From Candidatus Dadabacteria bacterium (GTDB taxonomy: Bacteria; Desulfobacterota_D; UBA1144; Nemesobacterales; UBA2774), in NCBI GenBank assembly GCA_004356555.1, contig SMWY01000098.1, positions 1 through 5,504 of the forward strand: a stretch of 5,504 bases of DNA, read 5' to 3'. The notes under the pieces are model-generated. The model worked only from the letters and a program-made list of their open reading frames with translations. It had not been told where the DNA came from and made no database searches. This document shows, piece by piece, positions 1-5,219 of this stretch (the first letter of the stretch is position 1; every line of letters begins with the position of its first letter). A program made the translations under genes and the position numbers.

Positions 1-260
1 ATCTATAGCTTGCGAGAGATTTACAATCTTATGCTAACCTGTATTCAGTTCTAAAGAAACGAATAGAATTAAGTGATACCATTGTGTATGTCAGAAAAAG
101 GTTATGCATATTGCCTTCATACAGCACATGGATACCGCACACCGATTCAGGCGGAAGTAGAGTATTACAGGAATAGAGATGGGTACTTCTTAAATGCTGC
201 TTGACTATTTGCTGGACAATACACCTCTTTGTCTCATATGTAGTGAACCTATACATAGTG
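1..260. other. Spacer without a supported gene
   Basis: I see no convincing gene here. The plus strand has an open stretch in the third frame (about 9-176) but no good start codon or ribosome site. The minus strand has a 75-codon frame (256-29) starting at ATG without a Shine-Dalgarno sequence, and its composition looks like non-coding DNA. The stretch could hold a decayed gene end from outside the window, but nothing identifies it. Confidence 0.5.
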
Positions 261-289
261 TTGACGTGAGCTTATCTTTGTGAGACAAT
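261..289 (+). promoter_or_regulatory. Putative sigma-70 promoter upstream of the IPTL-CTERM gene
   Basis: TTGACG (261-266, five of six consensus bases) and GACAAT (284-289, four of six) are separated by 17 bases. Transcription would start near 296 and give a leader of about 140 bases before the ATG at 435. The -35 box is good and the -10 box mediocre, so this is only the best candidate on the strand. Confidence 0.35.
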
Positions 290-434
290 GGAGGGAAAAT
301 GGGTTATGCACAAAATGGGATAATTTCAATGTTCATCCTTCTTTAGTTTAGAGAGATTAGCATTTTTTGCTCGCAGTGATAGGTGCTATTTTTTTTTCAT
401 AAAGCATATTATGTCTTTAAAGGAGGAATAAATA
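290..434 (+). promoter_or_regulatory. Structured 5' leader with possible SD sequestration
   Basis: Three elements are visible. First, GGAGG (290-294) precedes a 15-codon ORF (299-346, MGYAQNGIISMFILL). Second, TAGCA (358-362) can pair with TGCTA (384-388), which is followed directly by nine T residues (389-397), so it resembles a weak intrinsic terminator; the inner AGCA/TGCT (359-370) is an alternative small hairpin. Third, TCCTTCTTTA (336-345) can pair over ten positions (one G-U) with TAAAGGAGGA (418-427), which contains the gene's ribosome site. Together they could form an attenuation or translation-control leader. I recognise no known riboswitch class; the regulatory role is inference. 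Confidence 0.3.
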
Positions 435-1227
435 ATGAGAAAACTATTTAAAGGTTGTGGTCTAGGGCGGACTTTGCCTGCTTGGAGTTTCGCCTCGATT
501 TCGTGGCTCAACACTTACATCAATCAGGATGGAGTGGGAACGCTACCAATGCGACGTTTCGCGAACGCTTGGATACTGACAATCACCCTTCTCGCCATGT
601 TGGGGTGGGCATCCACCGCATCTGCAGGCATAGGAATGGCGATCTCCGTTGATTGGGACGATACCACCGTCTCACCGGGTGACCTGGATGGCATCACGGT
701 GACGCTTGATGCTTTGGGTCTGACAGGCCCGGGTGACTTTGATCTGACAGGCCCCGGACTACGCGGCAGCCCCACTCACGGCTAGCACGGAAACCGCGGA
801 CTACGATTCAGAATCGAATTGGATTGCAACGTTCAGCCAGCCGGTTGATAATCTCTTGCTCTACATTGTTTTCTGGCGAGGGTTCTTAGCTGGTGTGAAC
901 CCCGCTACCTACACATTCGATCAGCCGTTCACGGTCCTCTCGGGCTTGGGCAACGCGACCGTCTCGGGTGGCAACACGGTACTCTCTATTCCGACTCAAG
1001 AAGGCGTCTTAGGTAGTGGGATTCTCCAGTTCACTGGACCCGTCACTTCACTGTCCGTTGTTACGAATGCAACCTCTTCTATTAATAATCATCTCACGTT
1101 CGGATTAATTCCAACAATTCGAACTACCAACATCCCAACCCTTTCCGAATGGGGATTAATAGCAATGGCTGGAATTTTGGGAATAGTCGGGTTTATGGTT
1201 ATTTACAGAAGAAAAGTGACTGCTTAA
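435..1227 (+). pseudogene. IPTL-CTERM sorting-domain surface protein, frameshifted
   Basis: An exported protein expected to be sorted and processed at the envelope by an exosortase (XrtH-type in known IPTL-CTERM systems). Frame A (435-785) has a strong ribosome site (AGGAGGAA, 421-428), a 38-residue extension, then a classic signal peptide starting MRRFANAWILTIT (ATG 549) and ending in an A-S-A type cleavage site before GIGMAIS. Frame B is open from 748 to 1227 and ends with IPTLSEWG (1132-1155), a hydrophobic helix and YRRK, the full tripartite C-terminal signal. Dropping one C from the CCCC run at 752-755 joins the frames as LTGPDYAAAPLT and gives about 263 residues (225 from ATG 549). The middle looks like an all-beta extracellular domain; I do not recognise the family. 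The break may be a real mutation, a sequencing error or, less likely, +1 programmed frameshifting at CCC. The true start may be 549, because the 38 extra residues look unlike a signal peptide. Confidence 0.8.
720..757 (+). repeat. 24-nt tandem duplication at the frameshift
   Basis: CTGACAGGCCCGG (720-732) recurs 24 bases later as CTGACAGGCCCCGG (744-757), so a 24-nt unit (codons for LTGPGDFD) is followed by a second partial copy. The second copy has four C residues where the first has three. That extra C is exactly what splits the reading frame, which suggests replication slippage or a homopolymer sequencing error. Confidence 0.75.
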
Positions 1228-1256
1228 AGTCTAAAAAAAACTACAAATCAAAAATG

Positions 1257-1285
1257 ACAAGGGGAGCTTCGGCTCCCTTTTTTGT
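1257..1285 (+). terminator. Intrinsic terminator, UUCG tetraloop
   Basis: GGGAGC (1262-1267) pairs with GCTCCC (1272-1277) around a TTCG loop closed by C-G, an exceptionally stable tetraloop, and is followed by six T residues (1278-1283). It lies 30 bases after the stop codon of the IPTL-CTERM gene and terminates it. Confidence 0.93.
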
Positions 1286-1305
1286 TTAGTATTGATATTC
1301 ATGTT

Positions 1306-1344
1306 TCCAACTTAAACCTAACTTGATAAAAGGAGAGCGATACA
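1306..1344 (+). repeat. Dispersed 39-nt intergenic repeat, copy 1
   Basis: This copy shares TCCAACTTAAA, then CTTG after five bases, then GC-R-R-Y-ACA after eleven more, ungapped, with copies at 1845-1883, 4818-4856 and 5220-5258. Upstream it shares a further stretch with copy 2 (TTTAGTATTGATATTC, 1285-1300). It follows the UUCG terminator directly. Its function is unknown. The CTTGAT core resembles a -35 box, but no -10 box lies at 16-18 bases. Confidence 0.8.
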
Positions 1345-1433
1345 CATCCCTCCCTATAGCAGTTAATTTACTTCCTAAACTCTCCGATATATCTTTGCAA
1401 AAATAATCCACCGACGAAATGCACTCCGGAGCT

Positions 1434-1457
1434 ACAAGAGCATTTCCGAACTCTTGT
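1434..1457. repeat. 24-bp dyad, operator- or hairpin-like
   Basis: ACAAGAG (1434-1440) and CTCTTGT (1451-1457) are perfect inverted arms around a 10-base spacer. The 17-base centre-to-centre spacing would suit a dimeric DNA-binding protein, or the arms could form an RNA hairpin. There is no T tract, so it is not a terminator. A further 8-bp palindrome, CTCCGGAG, lies at 1424-1431. The rest of 1345-1498 shows nothing else that I can support. Confidence 0.4.
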
Positions 1458-1498
1458 CGAAAACTGGAACCCTTTTAGGTTTAGAGGGAAGGGGAAAG

Positions 1499-1618
1499 AT
1501 GCTAGCTTTAAGAAAACTATGTACTGAACTAAGAGATTGCGTTTGTAGATATGGGCAAGAAATCCAGTCTTTTCGTATTAAGACTCAGGTTCTCCGCCTA
1601 AAAAACTACTTGACTTGA
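1499..1618 (+). CDS. Possible 39-residue small protein
   Basis: ATG at 1499 is preceded by a purine-rich run with AAGGGG (1489-1494) only four bases away, or GAGGG about ten bases away. The product starts MLALRKLCTELRDCVCRYGQ; it is basic, probably largely helical, and has three cysteines in its first half. It ends at TGA 1616-1618, and its last codons overlap the -35 box of the downstream promoter. It has no recognisable domain. It could equally be a chance open frame; I include it because start, ribosome site and uninterrupted frame coincide. Confidence 0.2.
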   Translation: MLALRKLCTELRDCVCRYGQEIQSFRIKTQVLRLKNYLT

Positions 1619-1639
1619 GACCCCAAAATTATCTATAAT
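1610..1639 (+). promoter_or_regulatory. Sigma-70 promoter of the small-RNA-like unit
   Basis: TTGACT (1610-1615, five of six) and a perfect TATAAT (1634-1639) are separated by 18 bases. Transcription would start near 1646. This is one of the two best promoters in the window, and the unit it drives ends at the terminator at 1785-1822. Confidence 0.65.
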
Positions 1640-1645
1640 ATTAGT

Positions 1646-1822
1646 GGAGGCAGTAATAATGACAACGTGTGACAGTCCACCTTGCTAGGCAGTTCACATA
1701 TGATGCTTAAAACAACTGGTGAGTTGGAATATAAACTCACAATATAAATAGCCAACGGGCTATTAAATATAAAAAGACAAAAATAAAAGGGAGCCCTCTT
1801 AACAAAAGCGGCTCCCTTTCTT
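1646..1822 (+). ncRNA. Candidate small RNA, about 175 nt
   Basis: A compact unit with its own promoter and terminator and no ORF longer than nine codons. Predicted stems in order: TGTGA (1668-1672) with TCACA (1694-1698); GTGAGTT (1719-1725) with AACTCAC (1734-1740), perfect, 8-base loop; AATAGCC (1747-1753) with GGCTATT (1758-1764), perfect, AACG loop; then the terminator stem. A+U-rich single strands lie between stems. The 5' end also carries GGAGG (1646-1650) eight bases before a nine-codon ORF (1659-1688, MTTCDSPPC), so it may instead encode a microprotein or be a dual-function RNA. I recognise no known RNA family. Promoter, stems and terminator are seen in the sequence; the RNA role is inference. 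Confidence 0.45.
1785..1822 (+). terminator. Intrinsic terminator of the small-RNA-like unit
   Basis: GGGAGCC (1789-1795) pairs perfectly with GGCTCCC (1810-1816) around a 14-base loop. A flanking AAAA pairs with the TTT-C-TT tract. The stem sequence closely resembles the terminator at 1257-1285, and both are followed by the same repeat, so terminator plus repeat looks like one duplicated unit. Confidence 0.85.
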
Positions 1823-1844
1823 ATTTAGTATTGATATTCCTACA

Positions 1845-1883
1845 TCCAACTTAAACCGAGCTTGGCAAAAGGGGTGCAATACA
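1845..1883 (+). repeat. Dispersed 39-nt intergenic repeat, copy 2
   Basis: Same invariant core as copy 1, with upstream similarity extending to 1824 (TTTAGTATTGATATTC). This copy alone has TTGGCA with TGCA at the spacing of a sigma-54 -24/-12 promoter (GG to GC twelve bases). The other three copies have GA in place of GG, so sigma-54 use is not supported for the family. It lies 115 bases upstream of the DUF2092-like gene start. Confidence 0.8.
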
Positions 1884-1888
1884 CCGAT

Positions 1889-1918
1889 TTGACTAATCAA
1901 TCGAATTTTCAGCATATT
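1889..1918 (+). promoter_or_regulatory. Possible promoter of the DUF2092-DUF6515 operon
   Basis: TTGACT (1889-1894, five of six) lies 18 bases from CATATT (1913-1918, four of six), just after repeat copy 2. The operon must have a promoter between the terminator ending at 1822 and 1999. This is the best match, but the -10 box is weak. A second -10-like TACAAT sits at 1952-1957 without a good -35 partner. Confidence 0.3.
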
Positions 1919-1998
1919 GATATTGGCGATGCAATTAAGATAAATTTCATTTACAATATATAGAAAGCAATAAATTGATATTACCGCTGGAGGTAAAA

Positions 1999-2814
1999 AT
2001 GGTAGGGATTAAAAATACTCTCATAATCGCATTATTTATACTAAGCTCCGCCTTTATGCCACTCACTGGACTGATACAGGTAGCACAAGGTCAAGAGGTG
2101 GATAAAGGAACCACAGATACATCTCAATCTACAATAGACTCGGAAGCTTTTGAAGTACTAAATGAAATGTCAGATGCCCTGATCTCTCTAAAAGAGTTCA
2201 CCTTTGATACGGAAATCACAAATGACGTCAGCCTGACCTCGGGAGAAACGATACAGTTTAGTGGTACGATGAAAACATCAGTGAAGAGACCTGATCATGT
2301 ATACGCGATATACACGGGGGACAGCGGTACAAGAGAGGCGTGGTACAACGGCAATCAGATCACAATTTATAATGAAAGCAAGAAATTTTACGGACAGCTC
2401 GAAACCCCCGACTCAATTGACGCAACAATGGACTTTCTGATGACTAATTACAACTTTTCGCTCGCGCTCGCAGACATACTAAACTCAGACCCGTACGATT
2501 CTTTTATGGAAACTACGGTGGGAGGAATGGTTGTGGGCAATAGCAGTGTCAGAGGAAAAGAGTGCACACACCTTGCGTTCATAGGCAAATATGTGGATTG
2601 GCAATTATGGGTTGCGGACAAGAAGCCTGCCCTCCCCTGCAAGCTGGTTATTAATTACAAGGAGATTGAGGGAGCGCCTCAGTACCAGGCTATATTTTCG
2701 AACTGGAACCTGAGTCCTGATCTTTCTGACTCGGTATTTAAAGCCAATCTTCCCAAGGATGCAGTAAAGATTGATTTTATAGACTTCAAGAAACAAAAGG
2801 GAGCGACGAAATGA
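1999..2814 (+). CDS. Exported DUF2092-like protein, LolA-type fold
   Basis: A 271-residue secreted or periplasmic protein. I recognise it as DUF2092-like from its pattern: SEAFEVLNEMSDALISLKEF (48-67), VKRPDHVYAIY (95-105), EAWYNGNQITIY (113-124), VRGKECTHLAF (184-194), then WQLWVADKKPALPCKLVI (201-218) and a C-terminal FSNWNLSP...F...LP block (233-252). This family is thought to have a LolA/LolB-like half-barrel that binds hydrophobic ligands; the ligand and pathway are unknown. Residues 1-31 form a signal peptide (K5, hydrophobic core LIIALFILSSAF, cleavage probably near AQG-QE). No lipobox is seen. ATG 1999 is preferred over TTG 1975 because GGAGG (1989-1993) lies five bases before it. C189 and C214 could form a disulfide. 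The stop overlaps the next start by ATGA, so the two are very likely cotranscribed and translationally coupled. Confidence 0.8.
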   Translation: MVGIKNTLIIALFILSSAFMPLTGLIQVAQGQEVDKGTTDTSQSTIDSEAFEVLNEMSDALISLKEFTFDTEITNDVSLTSGETIQFSGTMKTSVKRPDHVYAIYTGDSGTREAWYNGNQITIYNESKKFYGQLETPDSIDATMDFLMTNYNFSLALADILNSDPYDSFMETTVGGMVVGNSSVRGKECTHLAFIGKYVDWQLWVADKKPALPCKLVINYKEIEGAPQYQAIFSNWNLSPDLSDSVFKANLPKDAVKIDFIDFKKQKGATK

Positions 2815-3758
2815 TCTTCAACATGAAGAATAAAACGAAATTCCGTAGTGCATTAATCGCTTTTCTATTATTATCATTATTACTCATCGTTACGAGCGAC
2901 GCTATAGCCCGCGGAGGCAGAGGTGGTGGTGGCAGAGGTGGCGGTGGTGGCCATAGCATGGACCGCGGAGGCGGTGGAGGATTTGGCAACAGAGGTGGAG
3001 GAAGCGTCAAATATTCAGGTCATTCCTCAGGGAGTCGAAGCATGCAGGGCCAGGGGCAACGCGGGAATACTCCTCAGACCAGAGACAACAGAGCTGGCAA
3101 CTATCAGAACAGACCAGCTCAAAGACCCTCACAGTCGGGCAATAGGCCTAATAATCCTGAGAACAGACCTGGGAACAATAATCCTGGAAACAGGCCCAGA
3201 CAGGGTGGATACAATAACGTGAATATCAATAACGTTAATGTCAATGTGAACAATAAGTATTACGGAAATAAATACAACAACAGATATTACGGTGGATACT
3301 GGAATTCATGGGGCGGCTATTATTCAGGCTGGGCATTTGCCAGCGGACTGATAATAGGGGCTACAATCGCAAGCATTCCACAAAACTATACTACTGTATA
3401 TGTTCAAGGAGACACCTTCTATTATTCTGATGGTGTTTACTACGCGCCTCAGGAGTCAGAGTATGTAGTGATACCGCCTCCACAGGGAGCTGTTGTAACG
3501 GAACTTCCCTCTTCCTGCACATCACTAAGTGTAGGGAATTATGATTATCGGAACTGCGGCGGGGCATACTATCAAAGTCAGCCTAATGGCTATAAAGTAG
3601 TACAGCCTCCTGTAGGAGCAATTGTAAATCACCTGCCCGACGGCGCACAGAAGACAGATGTAGGTGGCCAGACTTATTTTCTTTTTGCGGGAGGTTACTA
3701 TCAGCCGTTTTACAGCGGGAACTCTGTAGTATACAAAATCGTGTCTCCGCCCGCATAA
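2811..3758 (+). CDS. Glycine-rich, DUF6515-like exported protein with three C-terminal repeats
   Basis: A 315-residue exported protein. Signal peptide 1-33 has a strong core (LIAFLLLSLLLIV) and ends near AIA-RGG. Residues 34-64 are an RGG/GGGG tract, 65-130 are low-complexity N/P/R/Q-rich with NRPxN-type repeats, and 135-148 alternate as NVNINNVNVNVN. Residues 150-174 are Tyr/Gly/Trp-rich, followed by a short hydrophobic stretch, WAFASGLIIGATIAS (174-188). From about 197 come three units of roughly 44 residues (starts near 197, 241 and 284, the last shorter), each with Y-x4-G-x-YY and then Y-x-V-V/I-x-PP; the first two continue GA-x-V-x2-LP. This C-terminal pattern fits DUF6515 proteins, of unknown function. 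C236 and C249 may pair. AGGGAG (2798-2803) supports ATG 2811; ATG 2823 is an alternative start. It pairs with the DUF2092-like gene, suggesting a shared envelope role. The low-complexity middle suggests a flexible or cell-wall-associated linker. Confidence 0.78.
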   Translation: MIFNMKNKTKFRSALIAFLLLSLLLIVTSDAIARGGRGGGGRGGGGGHSMDRGGGGGFGNRGGGSVKYSGHSSGSRSMQGQGQRGNTPQTRDNRAGNYQNRPAQRPSQSGNRPNNPENRPGNNNPGNRPRQGGYNNVNINNVNVNVNNKYYGNKYNNRYYGGYWNSWGGYYSGWAFASGLIIGATIASIPQNYTTVYVQGDTFYYSDGVYYAPQESEYVVIPPPQGAVVTELPSSCTSLSVGNYDYRNCGGAYYQSQPNGYKVVQPPVGAIVNHLPDGAQKTDVGGQTYFLFAGGYYQPFYSGNSVVYKIVSPPA

Positions 3759-3786
3759 AAAGCGCAAAGACACTTTGGCATCCAAA

Positions 3787-4626
3787 TTACCGGATGGTCC
3801 AAACGCCCGTTGCAGCGGTTTCCCGTGCATACTCAGCGAAGTCCCGCGGTTCACGGCCGAGAGCGCGTTGTACACCGTCCGTAAGGAACTCGTTGCGGCC
3901 GTCCAGAACGGTCGTAAAGAGATACATCACAAGCGACACATAATCGGAAGGAACCTCGTGCTTCTCAAGCAGCGAAGCGTATTCTTTTGCGGGGATTTCC
4001 TTGTAGTGAATACTCCTGCCGATTGCCTCAGCAATCTCCCCAATCGCATCGGCGAAAGTCATCAAGCGGGGCCCGGTCACCTCATAGAGCTGACCGATGT
4101 GTGAAGCGTCCGTAAGCGCCTCCACCACGACATCTGCGATGTCTTCCACATCGATGAACGCCTCCTTCGTTTTACCTACCGGCAAGGTGACCTCACCAGC
4201 AAGTACAGCGTCGAGTAGAAAGCTTTCGCTGAAATTCTGTGCAAACCAGCTCGCCCGCACAATTGTCCAGTCAGCATCGGTATCTTGCAGCGCCTGTTCG
4301 GCGCGCTGCGCTTCCTCTTCGCCGCGCCCGGAAAGCAACACTATACGCCTGACCCCAGCCTCCAGAGCCATATTGGTGAATGACCCGACGGCCTCGACCG
4401 CCCCTTGCACCGCCAGATCTGGCTGATAGGTGATGTACACTGCGCCCATACCTTGCAACACTGATGCCCAAGTGGCTGCATCGTGCCAATCGAACCGCGG
4501 CTCAGCTGAGCGCGAACCAATCTGCACCACAAGGCCGCGATCCTTAAGTCGCTGCGCCACACGGCGACCCGTTTTGCCCGTGCCGCCAAGAACGAGGATC
4601 GGCTGTGTATCTTGCATGTCGTTCAT
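3787..4626 (-). CDS. NmrA-family NAD(P)-binding protein, atypical SDR
   Basis: A 279-residue cytoplasmic Rossmann-fold protein of the NmrA/atypical short-chain dehydrogenase group. ILVLGGTGKTGRRVAQRL (10-27) carries the glycine-rich dinucleotide motif. R39 after the second strand (IGSRS, 36-40) is consistent with NADP(H) preference. Other family marks are RRIVLLSGRG (93-102), the TIVRASWFAQNFSE block (121-134), IDVEDIADVVVEAL (158-171) and YEVTGPRLMTFADA (181-194). The classical SDR Tyr-x3-Lys pair is absent, as in many NmrA-like redox sensors or reductases; substrate unknown. ATG 4626 is chosen over the TTG at 4638 because GGAG (4636-4633) lies six bases before it. The gene is visibly richer in G+C than its neighbours, is convergent with the DUF6515-like gene (28 bases between stops), and may have been acquired. 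No T-tract terminator is seen between the two genes, only a small TTTGG/CCAAA hairpin at 3774-3786. Confidence 0.88.
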   Translation of the reverse strand: MNDMQDTQPILVLGGTGKTGRRVAQRLKDRGLVVQIGSRSAEPRFDWHDAATWASVLQGMGAVYITYQPDLAVQGAVEAVGSFTNMALEAGVRRIVLLSGRGEEEAQRAEQALQDTDADWTIVRASWFAQNFSESFLLDAVLAGEVTLPVGKTKEAFIDVEDIADVVVEALTDASHIGQLYEVTGPRLMTFADAIGEIAEAIGRSIHYKEIPAKEYASLLEKHEVPSDYVSLVMYLFTTVLDGRNEFLTDGVQRALGREPRDFAEYARETAATGVWTIR

Positions 4627-4665
4627 CGTTATCTCCAAATATGATAGATGCTCACATTACTAAAG

Positions 4666-4694
4666 ATGATAAACTCTCATATTATTGGAGTCAA
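4666..4694 (-). promoter_or_regulatory. Strong sigma-70 promoter for the NmrA-family gene
   Basis: Read on the minus strand, TTGACT (4694-4689, five of six) and TATCAT (4671-4666, five of six) are separated by exactly 17 bases. Transcription would start near 4659 and give a leader of about 33 bases with GGAG before ATG 4626. A second TATCAT lies downstream in the leader (minus strand, around 4646-4641), which could be chance or part of an operator. Confidence 0.7.
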
Positions 4695-4696
4695 CG

Positions 4697-4718
4697 GAAT
4701 TCGCCGGCATACGAATTC
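4697..4718. repeat. Inverted repeat upstream of the NmrA promoter
   Basis: GAATTCG (4697-4703) and CGAATTC (4712-4718) are perfect 7-base arms around an 8-base spacer, lying immediately upstream of the -35 box of the minus-strand promoter. The location would suit an activator or divergent regulator site, but the function is inferred only from position. Confidence 0.3.
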
Positions 4719-4792
4719 TATTTATCTCTGCTGCCAGATTGAAACTATACAGCTTGATCCCATCCTGCGAAGCATCTTAAAAATCATATGGA

Positions 4793-4809
4793 AGCGGACA
4801 CTGTCCGCT
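4793..4809. repeat. Perfect 17-bp palindrome next to repeat copy 3
   Basis: AGCGGACA (4793-4800), a central C, and TGTCCGCT (4802-4809) form a perfect palindrome. It ends nine bases before the TCCAAC of repeat copy 3. It is more G+C-rich than the flanking DNA and has no T tract, so it is not a terminator. It may be a REP-like or mobile-element end, or an operator. The rest of 4719-4792 shows no gene that I can support. Confidence 0.5.
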
Positions 4810-4817
4810 ATCCGCAT

Positions 4818-4856
4818 TCCAACTTAAATTAAGCTTGACAAAAGTAGAGCAGTACA
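4818..4856 (+). repeat. Dispersed 39-nt intergenic repeat, copy 3
   Basis: Full core of the four-copy repeat. It shares an additional upstream CCGCATTCC and downstream ATTTAC-like match with copy 4, so copies 3 and 4 form one subtype and copies 1 and 2 another. The TTAAATTAAG part is nearly palindromic. TTGACA (4835-4840) is a perfect -35 box, but TATAAT (4864-4869) is 23 bases away, too far for sigma-70. It lies 39 bases before the lipoprotein start. Confidence 0.8.
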
Positions 4857-4894
4857 GATTTACTATAATATGTATAGAGAGGAGGCTAGTAACA

Positions 4895-5128
4895 ATGAAA
4901 GAAGATTATTGCCGGAGCACAGAGAGTGCTATTTTGAAAATCAGCTGCTTGGTCATTCTTTTTATGATTATGTTGGTGTTAATAACAGGGTGTGATGAGA
5001 ATAATAAGGGAAATGGATCACTTAGGGCGGTTTTATCTGTGCAGGAAGCCCCAAATGTCCCCGGGCGGATAGAACTCGACCCCAGAGGATCGAAACCCGG
5101 TATTGGACAAAAGCTGGTTTTGACCTGA
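4895..5128 (+). CDS. Small lipoprotein with atypical C-terminus
   Basis: A 77-residue predicted lipoprotein. After a polar start (MKEDYCRSTESAILK), a hydrophobic helix (about 16-31, rich in I, L, V, M) ends in the lipobox LITGC with C33 as the lipidated residue. D34 at the +2 position would favour inner-membrane retention by E. coli rules. The mature part is about 45 residues: a short D/E/N/K linker, then a tail with PNVPGRIELDPRG. That tail (about 5020-5130) is more G+C-rich than the start and ends in TTTTGACCTGACCCC, so the gene may be truncated and fused to foreign or repetitive DNA. ATG 4895 is chosen because GGAGG (4881-4885) lies nine bases upstream. TATAAT (4864-4869) could be a -10 box but lacks a properly spaced -35. 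No family recognised. Confidence 0.6.
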   Translation: MKEDYCRSTESAILKISCLVILFMIMLVLITGCDENNKGNGSLRAVLSVQEAPNVPGRIELDPRGSKPGIGQKLVLT

Positions 5129-5219
5129 CCCCCTATAATAGGTCCATAGTATAAGTTAGATTTTTGGCATAAAACCCTATAAACAGGTGGTCATCAAAAT
5201 GGCCAGGAAGCACCCGCAT

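Noticed and set aside
29..256. 75-codon minus-strand ORF
   Set aside because: No ribosome site before its ATG, no recognisable motif, and composition like the surrounding non-coding DNA.
290..434. Cyclic-di-GMP or other known riboswitch in the IPTL-CTERM leader
   Set aside because: None of the conserved core sequences of the classes I know (for example GEMM, TPP, SAM, fluoride) is present.
1845..1883. Sigma-54 promoter in repeat copy 2 (TTGGCA...TGCA)
   Set aside because: Spacing fits, but the invariant GG at -24 is GA in the other three copies, so it does not explain the repeat family.
2786..3222. Long open frames on the other strand and another frame over the Gly-rich coding region (proline-rich or V/A/E-rich products)
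   Set aside because: They arise from the GGN-rich codons of the real gene, lack ribosome sites and have implausible compositions.
3774..3786. TTTGG/CCAAA hairpin between the convergent stops as a terminator
   Set aside because: A 5-bp stem with no T or A tract on either strand is too weak to call.
3775..4663. Several open frames opposite or out of phase with the NmrA-type gene
   Set aside because: They are shadows of a G+C-rich coding region; only the minus-strand frame has family motifs, a ribosome site and a promoter.
4835..4869. Sigma-70 promoter from TTGACA (4835-4840) and TATAAT (4864-4869)
   Set aside because: The spacer is 23 bases, too long for a normal sigma-70 promoter.
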